Positions 23,827-36,852 of a stretch of 64,000 bases of DNA are shown here, one piece after another. Position numbers and translations under genes: made by a program. The stretch covers positions 321,830 through 385,829 of the forward strand of contig SJOL01007527.1 of the NCBI GenBank assembly GCA_004794785.1. Reading direction: 5' to 3'. The notes beneath the pieces were generated by a model. That model worked only from the letters and a program-made list of their open reading frames with translations, was not told the DNA's origin and made no database searches. Each line of letters opens with the position of its first letter. The stretch's first letter is position 1. The stretch comes from Opisthorchis felineus (Eukaryota; Platyhelminthes; Trematoda; Opisthorchiida; Opisthorchiidae).

Positions 23827-26800
23827 ATAAGCCGAGTTGACACGTAACTGTGTGTGGTTGTCAATGCACGTAGAATTATTAGCAAAAACAGGGGTGGGGT
23901 GGAAATCCCAACTCGACCAAAGTTCACCGAATCCCTCTTCCTTACACAACTATCGTAGCACTAGCTCATCCATATAGACGGACGAAAAGTGCAAACGACG
24001 TTCAAGAGGGATCATCAAGTGAACCGAACTGGAAAAACTAGACCCTATAATGATTGAGGGTTGATACCCCAACAATGTGTACAAAATAGTACGTAAAGCA
24101 CCATCGTTTGGTAATACGTGCGCTTTGAAGAGTTAGAGTGCACTAATATATTCACCGGAACTTGGACCAAGGGTGCGGGAGAAGAAGGCAGCTTGACTTT
24201 TCGGGATATTAAAGATGGGATCGGATGACAACTCCACTCAGTTTTAGATCTGGTCAAGGCACTCGGTTGTTACAGCCAATTACGGCGTCATCAGCGCATT
24301 TACACTGGATGAGGAAATCAGAGTTTGCACGATTATTACGTGCGGAAAAAGAGCAAGCGAGATTAAAACAGCACCCTGTGAGAAAGGTGTTCGTCGGCGA
24401 TCACCTGAAAAGTGGTCACGGACAGCTGGATTCCACAAACATCCAAAGCTGAAAGCTGCTAGATTTTTGGGGAGCAGCACAGCCCCATTGTTTGCAACAC
24501 ACAAATGCAGATAAGTTTGCAATCTGTCGCATGATCGAATACACATCACTGAAGACCACTGCGGAGATTTGCATTCTCCCGCGCGTTTATGCCTGAATCT
24601 AACAAACTAGCCAGTACGGCCCTGATTCTTCCATTCGACCTACTGAAGAAATACGAGGGTTTCCACCCATTTGGCGCACTACGACCAAATCACGCGTTTG
24701 ACGAAGCGGAAAAGTGCAGAGACTTCGAAAAAATGAGCCGTAGTTGAGTAGAATGGCTGGAAATCGAGATGGAATCAAGATGGTCTTTTGCAACTCCGTA
24801 ATAAAGTGCACATTTCAATTTTGAGGAAAGGGGCCAGGTGAAACATTATCATTATTGTCATCACCAACATAATCACTCCTATCAGTTTCATGAGCGACAG
24901 CAACACACGAGCACTGAAAACTGGTACACAACTGCCACATATCTGTGGTGGAAGAAAACCCTGAAAAGGTGAAGAAAGAAAGGGTGGGATGGGGAATTAT
25001 TTCGGAAACTTTTAAGAATCTATTGGAACAAGTGCACCTTGGTATCAGTTTGGAGCAAGAACCAATCAACAGAATTGATTAACCAAAACAGGTCCTGCAC
25101 ACAATGACATACAAGCGTTAGTTGGGCAGTCTGGCTACTCAGTGACATTATGCTCCCCAATAAGACTGGTTAAATGCCAAGTCGCGTAGGTGTTCCAACG
25201 AGGTGCAAGGAGGATCACGTAAATCCTATAAAGGGTAGCGTGAAGATCCCACAGTGTTCAAACTGACACCCCACTTGAGCGTTCAAAGACCAACAATGGG
25301 AAAAAATGGAACCGATTGAGGAGTCATTGTTTTCAGAATGTCTTGGTAAAACCGACTGTTTACTAAGCCCTTCTGAAACTCTATGGTCGTTGGATATAGC
25401 TATTGTAGTGAGTAGGTCTCAGTCCTGTGTCAACTACGCTCTAGTCGCACTATTCATCTTTCTAGCCTGCAGGAATTTACCGTTTGATTACTTTTCGGAG
25501 ACTCAGATAACTTATTTCAGCACAAGAATCTAAACAGTGCAAATAACGGAGAATCGGTCTCAGCGATTTGTGCTTCTCTACCACCGTGAAAAGGTAACAT
25601 TCATCCGTAGTTTGCTGGTATTGACAATTAGGTTGCTGGCACTGTTAGCCCTAGTTAGATTTGCTTATTGTATTTTTATATGCACGTGCATTTTCGGCAA
25701 ATACCGCACACCAACTGCTAAATCATTCAGTGTTTGAAAACCACTCAGTAAAAGATGCGGCTGGGTTTATGCCTGGTTTACTGACCTCATTTCGTGTGTT
25801 ATTCGGGTTTGTTTGTTTATTTTGGTCTGGGCAAGGGGACTCTGACCCGGTTGAATGCCTGGAATCTATTTCAAATTCCAAATATGAAGTTTCCAAATTG
25901 TATCAAGTGTAAGAAGGCATACAGCGTTTTTTGGTTCTGAATAACCATGATATTTTGTTGCCAGCTCCCTTATTTAAGCGACAAATATTTTTTTAAAAGA
26001 TAATTCCAACTTCTTTCCGTAATGCGGGTTTTCGTTAGTTTTCTATTCTGGACTAAAAAACTAAGTCCAATTAAACAGCGTTAACAAGATTGCCAATACA
26101 TTCCAGTTCGCAAAATCTGCCTCGTCCTAGAAGAGGAACGTGGCTACATAGTCCGACGTGATTTGGAGGATGTGAAGTAGGATGGCACCTACTGCTTCCA
26201 CTGACTGGTGAATAATGCCACACAGGTTGGAAAGCATGCTCCTGTTATATGGTAATCCATTTAAAAACATGAAAGCCCGGTAGCTTGGCTTGCCATTGAT
26301 TGGTACAGCCGCTCCCGTCGGAGAACCAGCCCGAGGTTGGCTGGTGTCAGTCAAGAATTTGCCTGTCAGAAGTGGCTGAGCTACTGCTCGTCCATGCATA
26401 GCTTTCAGCCTGCACGAGGACGAGTGTGCTACCACAGTGAATCCAAAGTAGAAAGTAAACTAATCGGGAAATCTCAAATAGACCTCTCTCGACGAATCTG
26501 GGCACCCATTCTGACAAGTAGATGTAAATAATCCACTGCAGACATTGCATTGGAAATCGATCAAAGATTCGGTTATAACGTCAGTGCACCGTCTGCGTTT
26601 TGCCGTCATTTAAAAGTGAATACAATACGATAGTAGAATACACTGCGATTTCTGTATGCACTCACGGATAGTGATTTTTCCGTGGCGATGATGAGCTACA
26701 AAATCACCCGCAAACCTTGGACAAAGCAATCATCTCATAAAATAGATTATTGGTATTAAGCTGGTACGCGGTACGATAGAAGTAGACACTAGTCCGAAGT

Positions 26801-27320
26801 AAAAAAAGTGTTTTTCACCAGTTCGTTTTTCCTGGAAGTGAGCCGCCTCGGCTGCTTCAAGCAGTTCATTGAGGAAAAGCTAAGCTGCTTTAATTTGTGT
26901 TCGACGCTGACAAGCGGAGTGCCTAAACAATCCATGATCTGACGCAGACAACCGAGACGAAGGCCCTTACATCAGACTGCTGAATTCGCACGAATGTCTT
27001 CAGAGTTTGCTGAGTTCATTCAGTCAGACCTGAATACCATCCACAATAAGACAAGCAATAGCGGCTATCGACAAATCGAGTAACAGTAGGTTGTCTCAAG
27101 TTGACTACTGTCACTTTTAGCTTCAGCATCCTGAATATGTATCGCTGCAATGTGACGTGTGAAAAATGTCATAATTTGGATAGCTTTTTGGCCTCGGGAG
27201 ATGGTAGAACAGTAGCAGTCCCAGTAGACTGAACGTCTACGTAGAACGGCCAATCTAGACCAGTCACAAAAACTGTTATCCTATGTTCGTAGTATGAGGA
27301 GATTTGTGGATTTCAATGGG
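23827..27320. other. No supported gene or element
   Basis: This stretch lies downstream of the Penelope-like element. The plus frame at 24225-24452 (75 codons, basic: RAEKEQARLKQHPVRKVF) and the minus frame at 26127-26435 (102 codons) have no motif or paired splice sites. No direct repeat, poly(A) tail or target-site duplication marking the end of the PLE was recognised. Probably intergenic or intronic. Confidence 0.35.
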
Positions 27321-27324
27321 TATT

Positions 27325-27868
27325 TCATCCTGTAAGTGAAACAGGTCTTTGCTGAAAAGCCTGGAAGCACTGTACGACTATTTCGTCCTTACAAGGGATC
27401 TGCAGCAGCACGCATTTCACGAAACTGCAGGGTGTCTGGAACCAGTTGGACACTTAACCATTCAGCCACGAGCGGCTAATCAGCTGTGATAAACTGGCAC
27501 TTGGAAGGGATATAGCACCGATCATCTTTTATGTAGCTCAGTGGAATGGTTGAAATCACTTAATGAGTGAAACTTTCATCTGACAAGCCGTTGCACGAGC
27601 CAGTCAGCACGTTACCATGTGACGCGGACCTCGTGATTGAAGGGTGAACGGTACTATATCCTGTCCATTAGCGAGTTAAGCGCATCGCCTACCTACCGCT
27701 CGTGGCCGAAACATTGAGTGGTCAAACTACTAGGCAGAAGGTTGCAGTTTCCAAACTTCTTGGAGTTCATTGGGGTGATGATGGGTGCTGATAATACCTA
27801 ATAATGATGAAACAGTTGCACAGTGCTTCTAGGCTTTTCAGCATAGATTCGCCTCACTTACAAAAGGA
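27325..27868. mobile_element. Short element with terminal inverted repeats and tRNA-like boxes, copy 1
   Basis: The left arm (about 27325-27400, starting CATCCTGTAAGTGAAAC and containing GCTGAAAAGCCTGGAAGCAC) is the imperfect reverse complement of the right arm (about 27780-27868, containing GTGCTTCTAGGCTTTTCAGC). The interior contains GCTCGTGGCCGAAACATTGA (box-A-like) and AGGTTGCAGTTTCCAAACTT (degenerate box-B-like). Interior and arms align with the copy at 42446-42925 and the right half of the copy at 53820-54135. It has no coding capacity. It resembles a non-autonomous foldback/MITE-type element that captured, or evolved from, a tRNA-derived unit. Confidence 0.6.
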
Positions 27869-30105
27869 AATCTCCATTAAAACTGTTATTACATGCTTCA
27901 TTTTGGATATAAACAGATAAGTTAGTTGAGTTCCTCGTGACAAAATGTAAACAGGTTATCGTCAACCAATGGGCAATTCATTATACAACCCCGCTTAAGG
28001 TTTTAAAAACGTTAACAAAGAATATCACCAGGAAAATGATGCGAGTACTTGTGAGGTAGAGAGGTGAACGAGATGGAATAACAAAATTCTTGTGGATGAG
28101 TAGACAAATGTTTAAAAGTGTTTCATATCTGGCTGCCAGATTTTGACTCCAGTTGGTAAGAATAATCTGTCTGAGTTATGGTAGTAGATATCTAGAGACT
28201 GTGGAGTGAAGTCCGTTTAAAGACTCATTACCATCAAGTCTTTCTTGAAAAGACCAGTTCAATAATACAAACCGAAAAAAGCTACTGTTAGGATGTGGTT
28301 TCCTGAGGGGAAACCGGTGATTCCCAGTTTTCGGAAAACTGGGGACACCAAAATAATTGCAGCCATCGGCGGTCCGAATTCCGAAGTTATTGAACAGCTC
28401 TGACAACCTCTTCAGACGGGTAGGAACAATAGATAACAACGAAGTATCATTTCCAAAGACTTTGTAGAGGTTTGAGACTGATAAATCGCACTTTCGGCAT
28501 ACGAGAGATGACAAAATGTCTAAAGCATAAAAAATTCTCCACATGGCGATAAAAGACAAACAGGAAAATTATGAGTATACCAAAGATCCCACTGACATTT
28601 CGAAAGTCAGCGTCTTGGTGCGTGAAAACAGAGGGTGATAAAATTACGTCCTGTGTCATAAGGAAAGGAAGAGAGTGACTGTGTTTTCCAAGTTTTTTGC
28701 ACGGTGAGCAACATATAAAATACATATGGTCAGCCTCGGGATGAAGAAGAAAAACCGGTAGGTCGGAAGTTGTTCAGTAGAAATTTCCTACTTACTATAA
28801 TAAAAGCAGGCTTGCAATCAGAAAAAAACGCATCAAACAAGCTAACTTCTTTACAGAAAAAAACATTAAAGCACAACATGGAAGCCGATGGGTTTAGCTT
28901 GTTGCGTTTGCTTTGATAGGCAAACTGAAAGGGAACGGATGAAAAGTGCAGGAATACCTCATCAGCATGTTCCAAGATAGCAGGAGGCGATTGGAATATG
29001 TTCATGATTAGCCTTAAGGATAAGCTTATTGCTGACGGTCTTCTACGTTTCGGATAAAAAACTGGAAAAGAAATGATACATGATCCATACGACAGTCTGC
29101 GAAAACCTATCGGTGCACTAATTCAATAATTTGGGTCAAGTACGATTACGTCTGGGAGAAACGGTTTGCTGAAAAAACGGGCCTGTTTTATAAGCTGCGT
29201 TCTACCATTAGGAAGCGGATTAAAATTTGCGAGCGGCAAGCGTGAGCACCGAATGGAATTCAGTATACCGTGTGATGATATCAAAACGGATTGTGGAATA
29301 AGCGGTTTTTCTTACAAAATAGGAAGCTGCCTGAACTCTAAGCATTTGTCAAAGACCACTTGAAGTTCCAGTCTGATCATCAGCTACGATCAAGGTCAGT
29401 ATTCCAACTTATCAGGCGAATTCCTTATGTTCTTAAAAACTGTCTGAGATGTAGAGAATTAAATATTTTTTGCTCCTGTGCTGCTTGATTAGTCCGGTTA
29501 TCAAAAGACCGAACGAGACGGGACAGAACGAAAGCCCTCAATGAGGGATTTAAGTTGGACTTAGTAGTGAGAGCCTACAAGGGGGGTCTTCAGCTGTATA
29601 AAACTTTCACGGGTAGTGACGCGTAAACATATTTCTGAATGGGAATTTAGTTTAATTCTGGATAGACAGAACACGACAATTTAATAAGCAGAGTTTGAGG
29701 CTGGAACACAAACTTTTATTCAGAGATATTTCTGGTTATTCACGGGGATGTGGTCAAGTTAAATACAGCCGCTGGTTGACTGGCCAACGATATTGTGTAC
29801 GCTGGCACGGAAGAGCCAACTGATATTATAAGTCCATCTTTGATACTGGATGAAAATTCGGAATTTACTTAAGAACTCCTGAAGTACGTTCGGTGAGGAA
29901 GACCTTGTGAAAGCCGGATGAGGGTTGAGGTTTACAAAAGTAGTGCGGATTTAGTGCCGCACTACAACATCAACGGACAACATTCATTCAGGACAGACAG
30001 ATTTTAAAAGGTTAAGACTGATTTTTCCTTTCAATGGGCGGTCCGAGCCAAAGCTGAGTCTATGGGTTTATAAGATCTGGGTCGCGATCGCCGGTTTAAG
30101 CGTGT
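27869..30105. other. No named feature; consecutive unrecognised minus-strand frames
   Basis: On the minus strand, three adjacent or overlapping open frames (29005-28730, 28725-28447 and 28559-28176; 91, 92 and 127 codons) follow one another and shift frame, as would be expected of a decayed coding element. Their residues (for example SNLYKVFGNDTSLLSIVPTR and LKRLSELFNNFGI) show no motif I recognise and no RT, integrase or transposase signature. They could equally be chance. The rest of the stretch shows nothing supportable. Confidence 0.2.
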
Positions 30106-30315
30106 CTTAAGCTGCAGAGCTCGAAAGAGCTCAGTGGTTATTGCGTGAACTTACTCACTGGAAGATCCGTGGTTTGAACACAACCCCGACGTCTCGGCTG
30201 TTTCTACCTAAGCGTGGGCAATCTGTCGGTATCTCAGCCCTCATGCTTCCTTCAGGTGGCATGCCATGAAAAGGAGCCACGACCGAACGATTGTTATGTT
30301 TATTTTCTTGTTCTA
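30105..30315 (+). mobile_element. tRNA-derived SINE-like unit
   Basis: The head carries AGCTCAGTGGTTATTGCGTG (box-A-like) and, about 40 nt further, CCGTGGTTTGAACACAACCC (box-B-like), the spacing of an internal RNA polymerase III promoter. The following text, about 30190-30300, with TTTCTACCTAAGCGTGGGCA and CTCATGCTTCCTTCAGGTGG, matches my recollection of a short repeat widespread in liver-fluke genomes, whose chance translation contains a GSNPTSAS-like string. It has no coding capacity. The 3' end appears T-rich (TTATGTTTATTTTCTTG). The family match is from memory, not from a search. Confidence 0.5.
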
Positions 30316-33300
30316 AACTGCAGAAACTTGCCATTTAGAAACCAATAGAGGTTATCAGTCTTCAGGAGAAAATACCCTGGTGTTGACAGAGACGACAAGT
30401 AAACTGGATATCTCTGATAAGGTTGTTTTTGGTAACTTATGACCTCGTCCACCACAGATTATTCCACAAATTGATAGTGCATGGCGAGTGACTGAGCTAC
30501 TGTTTTCGGCTACCGAAAGAGTTCACGAGGCACGTTTTTAACCGAAATCAGTTGAGCCAACTAAAAGCTTGGAATTTCCGTTTTTCTGGGCTTGAGAACA
30601 AGAACCACTATCCCCGATCAAAAAGGGTACGCATTTTGCGTGGTGTGCTCCAAAAATATCGCCCCCGATGACAGTGTCTTATTAAAGATTCCTCATAAAA
30701 ATGGCTTTAGGAGAAATAGCAGTGAGTTTGGTTTTGATGGACCAGCTGATTTAATTTTGTTCACTATCCTTGAATGATCGTAATACGCATGGGACTACCG
30801 CTGTTCCTAAATATACACAAGCTGTTCAAAAAAGTGCACATCTAATCGTGACAGCGTGTGAACAAACAGAATCCGTAGGGAAGGTAACGAGCAGATTTAT
30901 TCCCCAGAAGATGAGCTTGTAGACAGGCTAATTTTGGTGAGCTCGTTCCTGGATATCATTGAATCAAGCAGCAGACCTCAGTGTGGTTATTGGTAACATC
31001 TCAAAGTACCTCAAAATACACAGCGTTGAAGAATGAATGTCTGTCATCTCTGAGTTTACAGCGTACCAATCTGTGGTTACAGTGAAAATTTTTCAGCATT
31101 TCTTATCCTTTTATTCAGGAGATATTCGGGGAAAAACCTAGTTTATGAGGGACAGTTTTTAACAATACCCGGGGTTTCTGTGTGCTAATCTAGTAGAAAG
31201 AGTGTTTCTTGGTCTTTCGGTGCCCTTTTGTAACCACATCAGTTATGGGGAAAAGTGCTTATAAATGGGCCTCGTGAAAGCTGACACTTCAAATCATATA
31301 TCTGGCGCTGAATCCTGGAAACAAAATCCTATCAAAGGAGGCTGAACGCGCACTTTTCCGGTATTAAGTCACAATTTTACTCACTGGCTGTTTCACAGGA
31401 CTAAGGGAGCGAATGCCAAATAGGCAATCACCCTCATGTGCCAGTGAACTGCAGCAATCCCACGGGGGCTGTAACGACAGGACAACAAACTGACCTATTC
31501 AGCGCTGTTCGAAGTGGTTGCAGGGTGGTATAAGGCAGTCGCAAGTGAAACCTTTTCCGCTATACAGCACCCAGATTTCCACAGGGTTGCTGCCGTCATC
31601 GGACGCCCAGTAGGACTGCCCAAGGCTTGGTCTGCCAGCCAAACCATGGAGAAATGGAAATTCGCAATCAAAACTAAACGACAAGTGAAATGAAAAAGCG
31701 GGTAAGCCAATGGAAATAGCGGTTAAGGAGAAAAGGCCGAGACGCCGTTGAAGGAGTACATGGGAGTCAGCCAGGACTCAGATAATCTAGTAGTACCCTG
31801 GTGGATGAGACTGCCAATTTCAGCATTCTTTTTCGGTTTCGGTTTACTTTAAAAGCGAAGAAGGTGATGTGCTTACTTGTGATATTTTCCTCTTCCATAA
31901 CTCCTATTCTAGCGCCCAAAGCAATGAAAATCTGCTTAACTTTAGGAGATGTGACTTTCCAGTTCCAGTAAGCCGCTTGGCATTTTGGATGCCCTTATGA
32001 TGTACCAATTTTAGGCATTACCAGTACCCGCAAAACTTGATTTTTTAAAAGTTTATCCAACAATAAATTCTATCTATGCCACTAATTTTTATGTTTTTGT
32101 CTGTATAATCAATACCAGATAACAGGGAATCTTCTCGCCTTAGATGACGTATTTCCGGAATTCAAGAAAACAGTGGTGACCTTCTCAAAACTTGTGGGAA
32201 ATGGCGTACAGTTACTGAAGAAGAGTTTGTTGGTTGGTCAAGTTGCGTACACAGTCGTTTGTCTGTTCACGGGACTGAGGACTGATGTTGCAAATGGTTC
32301 ATTAACAATCGAGACGATATCCTCATTCTGTGCGGTGCAGTGCGGGGCAGTCCCGTGCGTTCCACAAGTACACCCAGCAACTTTGATTTTAAAAACTTCC
32401 TTACAAGCAGGAGCTATTGTTCGTTTTGAAGAAAGGTATACCGATTTCCGGACGCTTCCGTAAATTCTGGATTCTTCACTGACCCAGTTTTATCCCGAAT
32501 TCCTATAGCACATAAATATTCCTTAGGGCAATAGAACCACTTGCACGTTCTACGTACGCATTATTCATCATGGCAGTCATCGCTGTGCTTCTTAAAGCCA
32601 TCCTTCAATAAGGAGTACAAGTGGTGTATTTGTCTCACCCACCAATAGTATTTTTTATTATCCACGAAATGGATACTAGTATATTATGGTAACCGGTTGA
32701 CTGATATCTACAGGAACGTGCTGAAAGTTTTGTTTCAACTAAATTCGAGCACGTTGCTTTTGTTCCGATAATTCTTCCAGGCCCGATTACGATAATGCTT
32801 ATTCTTTTGGATTCAGCAGTTATCCTGTGGGAAGACTCGACATAAACTGCCCATTCTGGTTGATGGATGGTTCCATTATTTCTGGCATTCTGGACGATGT
32901 GTGTCTACAACGGCAATAATGTGAAAAGGAGAGTCTGAAACATGAACTGTGGACTATAACCCTATATATTAGGTATGACGATCAGGAGATGATAAAAAAC
33001 CAAGAGAGATTACACAACTGTTCCATCCCAATTCGATGGTTGTTTGGTTCCCAATAAAGATGAAACGGCCTAACATTAATTCTTGTCTTTCAGGATACTT
33101 GAAATAAGCAGAAAACACTCGGTTTAAAAGCCAATTTGAAGAAGCGAACAGCTTGCGAATGGAACTGTATGTGTGGCTGCGTGACTGCATAATAAGTAAA
33201 GATTACTCGGAATCCACTTACAGATTATCGTCTATCGAGAAGAGAGTTGATTTCCATGCCTAATTCGGAGTTCCGGAGACCTATAAGCAGACAGAATATG

Positions 33301-34885
33301 ACGTAGCAGAAGAGAATGAAGGATGTGACGAAAAGGCTGGGTGTAGTTGGTACTGTGTTGGTACATGTGACCATCCGAATGCTTAGCTGAAGACACTGAA
33401 GGTTTTGGCGGCTAACTGGTGTCAGCCACTTTCAAACTGTCAATTTTTGTCTAGATTTCTTGACTGAGCGTTGAAAGTGTAGACACCTCAGATGTTCGCA
33501 ACAGTCTAGCTCCACACACACTCCCTGCTATATTTCTTTCTTCTTTCTAATATAAGGTCTTTCCTCTTTCATTCTTCAAAATGTGTTTAAGGAAATTTTG
33601 TCTAAAAAGGACCTGTGGTCTACTAGGACATCAGTTATCAAAGAATATTTGTGGACGTACTGGTATTTCCTGAATCTCGCATTGCAAATGTTATGTGAGA
33701 ACTAGAGGATTGAGTGTAATGTCGTATTTACACGTCAGCCTATTTGTAGAACTTTCAGACATTCGCAATGAAAACGGATGCCAATTATCAGATAGCAACT
33801 GTGAACAGTTTTCACTTACAAATGGCAGACCAGTCGGTAGCCGTGAGCATGTTTTCAAATCGGCAATCTAATTAACCCGTTCTCAATGTTTGACTGACAA
33901 CACAGGTACCTGACGGGTATTCTGTATCATTCTGTATCACACAGAACTTTTCTGAGCTGATTCAGACTAGGAGACTACAAAGTAAGAAGAGCACCGACTA
34001 GTGGGTCTTAAGATCAATGATGAAGTATTCAGTGGAAATAATTCCGCGATCCAAGAGTAATACATAGGATTTTCGGGGCGAAAAGCTGCTGGAAATTTGT
34101 CCATTCTAGGCCGACTCTAAATGAACTGCCAGGTGTGAGGTAGAAGGATGAACCAAAGTAAAATATCGGTCAGTAGGAACAAAGTTGCAGTTTTATAGTC
34201 CTTGACCAAGGCATCACTGTGTGTATCCTGCTAGTTGGTCGAACCGCCATAAATAAGAGCCTAACCATTCGGGTACATTCGGACACTTCATAGTGTCACA
34301 AACTAGCTATCTATGTACGAGTTCCTTCCATTATCGCACATTCCCTAAAGCTTGATGCAAACATGACTACTAAGGTTCACCTTGGAATAGACATGCACGG
34401 TTTGTTGCAAAACAGTGGAAGAATTGTTTCGTTTTATACAAACGTTCCGTCATCGATATGTACAAACCTCTAAGGATTTAGAAGTAAATGGATGAAAAAA
34501 AGTTATGACGTTGTAAGTATGTGCAAAATTTCGTTAATTAGGCAACATTCTCTGGATTACCGAATTTGTGTAATTGGCACCCTGACTGGGACTAGCCCCC
34601 TCATAGTTTGTTGTTGGCTGCCGAATGCACTGACGTTTAATTCCACAACGTCACACTTGTCCGAATGGACTTTTGGATGGTTCTGGATCTTCAATATCCC
34701 GGCAAGCTGATCGGTCAGTGTTTATTTATAGAGCAATGGACTCCGAAAAAACTTGCACTTTGCCTTCATCTGACCAGACGTTAAAATATGTGTTGGTTCC
34801 GACTATGTAGTCTACCCTTTACAGTATTTCGAACAGATCATGGTTGTGCACAGCCACCGACCCATCGCTGCGCTGAAGTGTTTGC
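30316..34885. other. No firmly supported gene
   Basis: Apart from the frame at 32118-32463, listed separately, no open frame with splice signals, no RNA gene and no repeat was recognised. A minus-strand segment at 31495-31710 has a 71-codon frame without motif. Confidence 0.35.
32118..32463 (+). CDS. Possible exon, unknown protein
   Basis: One frame is open for 115 codons after ATACCAG (AG at 32116-32117) to a TAA at 32461. It begins ITGNLLALDDVFPEFKKTVV, then TFSKLVGNGVQLLKKSLLVG, and contains FCAVQCGAVPCVPQVHPATL. The first forty residues look like a globular or helical coding sequence. The later cysteine-rich part is less convincing, so a true exon might end earlier, though no consensus donor is seen inside. 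The nearest pyrimidine-rich tract lies about 15 nt before the AG. No family is recognised. Confidence 0.28.
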
Positions 34886-34889
34886 AGTC

Positions 34890-34970
34890 ATATTGTCCAG
34901 CCCAGCGAACAATTCCAAGGACCATCTACGCAACCTGAGGTACCAACAGTCTCCTCAATAGAAAATGTCC
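34890..34970 (+). repeat. Fragment of the palindromic repeat family
   Basis: The segment with ATTGTCCAGCCCAGCGAACA followed by GGACCATCTACGCAACCTGA and GGTACCAACAG is a diverged match to the right arm and flank of the palindromic family at 37.29 and 47.78 kb (TTGCCCAGCTCAGCGAACAA, then CCATCTACGCTACCTGAGCT, then ACCAGCATTTTCC). No left arm is visible, so it is a truncated copy. Confidence 0.55.
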
Positions 34971-36579
34971 ACTCGCCGGTCCCTGGTTCGAATGTCCTTG
35001 GAAATGGACGAGAGTGATGCAAGTCGTATGCAACGGTACTAACTGGGGGTTCAACGAAGAGAGATTGCAGCAAAATAATTATGTATATTTCGAGTATCTA
35101 GTACACCCCTAAAACAGATATTTGTATGGATCCAGAACTTTGCAAATAGTGTTAAGCTCCCATGTTGGAAAATGCTGGAGATGTGACAGCAAGTTCAATG
35201 ATAAACATTACTATTTTTCGACTGCTGAGAATGGCCTTTTCAGAGTAAAAAGTACACGAGAAAACACGATCAATGTTTGTCAGTGTGCTATCACGTGGTC
35301 TGCGATTGACGCGGACGTATTAGGTCATGCCGCTTGTGCTCGTGTGTGTACGGTTACTGTGCTTAACTGGCGAATGAAGACAGGCCAGATGGCAGATAAT
35401 CAGATATTGTCAAGCTTGTTTGCACAGCGAATCATGTGAACAATTATAGATTCAACACGGTATCGCAGTTGTCTTTTAGGATGTGCATGTTTTCAAAGTT
35501 CATCCGACAGGGCTTAGATGATAGGCCGATTCCCCTTCTAGTTAGTCTGACTCACCAGCATTCTCGGTTGTGTTCAGGTATATTTTGACAATTTTATTGG
35601 CTATGTTAAGTGGCGGAATGTTGAATCTGCAGACATTATCATGGTTTCTTCATGCGCCAAGAAGTCTGAAACGATATCAGCTAGCTGGTTTGCCTTGATT
35701 CATCGCACATGCACTAGTTAAACATGGAGTTAGCGTGTGGCTAGAGAGGTTGACCAAAGCTCGGAAGGTAACCTTCCGAGTACAAAAACCATGCACGTGC
35801 ATAAATGTAAGCCGAGCATGATACGGCAGCTCTCCACCAACCACAAACTAGCAAACTGAAAACCCTTGCCCCTGCCTTTGTAGACAACTAGTTCCTGAAA
35901 GACTGCAAACTGCTGGAGAGGATTTCCAAGTATGTACTTTAGCGAAATTCCATTCGTGGCCTTTGGAGATCCAGCTTACGCAATCCCCTGCATTTTACAA
36001 CAGGATCGAATTCTCCATGTTCAGCTTGACAGCAATTTATTCAAAGTGATTTCTTTGCCACATATATCTGTACTTGTTACACTGCACCAACAAGCAGAGA
36101 ATGATATATTCGGCATTACTTTCAGGAAATCTCATGTAAATTATTTTGTCCGGAATAATTGCGATGTGTATGAATCAGCGTTGGTCATTATATAGATACC
36201 GGTAACGCAGGGTATGCTTCAGACGGTTAACAATATCTGCCTTCAGTCAGCGCATGGGTGAAGATCATTCGGAACGGCCGAAAATTCATTCAGTATAATT
36301 TAAAGACAAAACAACTGCATATGACGCCTCCCGTAACACCCTTTTCTAGGAGGAGAATCCTTCGGTGTGCATCCGGGTTCAAGAGGAGGTGCAGTACTGT
36401 CTTTGAGAGTGCATCCGGGGAAAGTGTGATTCAGTTATTCCATTTTCGTCCCTTCTTCTTATTCACGACTATTTCAGACGATGATTTCCACCCAAATGCA
36501 CTTTCCAGTTTCCCGTATTCAACTACTTTTATGGTAAAAGTAAGCCAAAAATGCGCCATTAAGTCATGACTTGATGAAT
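34971..36579. other. No supported gene
   Basis: Two plus-strand frames (35122-35439, 105 codons; 35932-36195, 87 codons) have no firm motif. The second contains VAFGDPAYAIPCIL, faintly like the GDxxY block of Harbinger-type transposases, but no flanking motifs support that. A perfect 9-bp inverted repeat with a 3-nt spacer lies at 35760-35780. Nothing else is supported. Confidence 0.35.
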
Positions 36580-36602
36580 TCTATCTATCTATCTATCAAT
36601 CA

Positions 36603-36694
<92 letters not shown>

Positions 36695-36707
36695 GTCTGT
36701 CTGTCTA

Positions 36708-36762
<55 letters not shown>

Positions 36763-36852
36763 GACTGTCTGTCTGTCTGTCTGTCTGTCTACCTAGCAGT
36801 CTATCTATCCATCCATCCATCTATTCATCTATCTATCTATCAATCTATCCCA
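36577..36852. repeat. Tetranucleotide microsatellite, CTAT/CTGT (GATA/GACA on the other strand)
   Basis: About 275 bp of near-perfect 4-nt repeats. A left block of CTAT units interrupted once by CAATCAAT (near 36600) changes near 36667 into alternating CTGT and CTAT blocks, then a long CTGT run to about 36790, then CTAT/CCAT units at the right end. Because the period is 4, the repeat is open in a frame reading repeated serine, isoleucine/valine/cysteine, tyrosine and leucine. The 105-codon frame at 36571-36888 is therefore an artefact of the repeat. Confidence 0.97.

Noticed and set aside
28960..28985. CTGATGAG on the minus strand as another hammerhead core
   Set aside because: No GAAA block or pairing helices follow; chance match. 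The same holds for CTGATGAG at about 8462.
35932..36195. Possible Harbinger-type transposase block (FGDPAYAIPCIL)
   Set aside because: Only one short resemblance; the following residues do not match the rest of a DDE transposase and no terminal repeats were seen.
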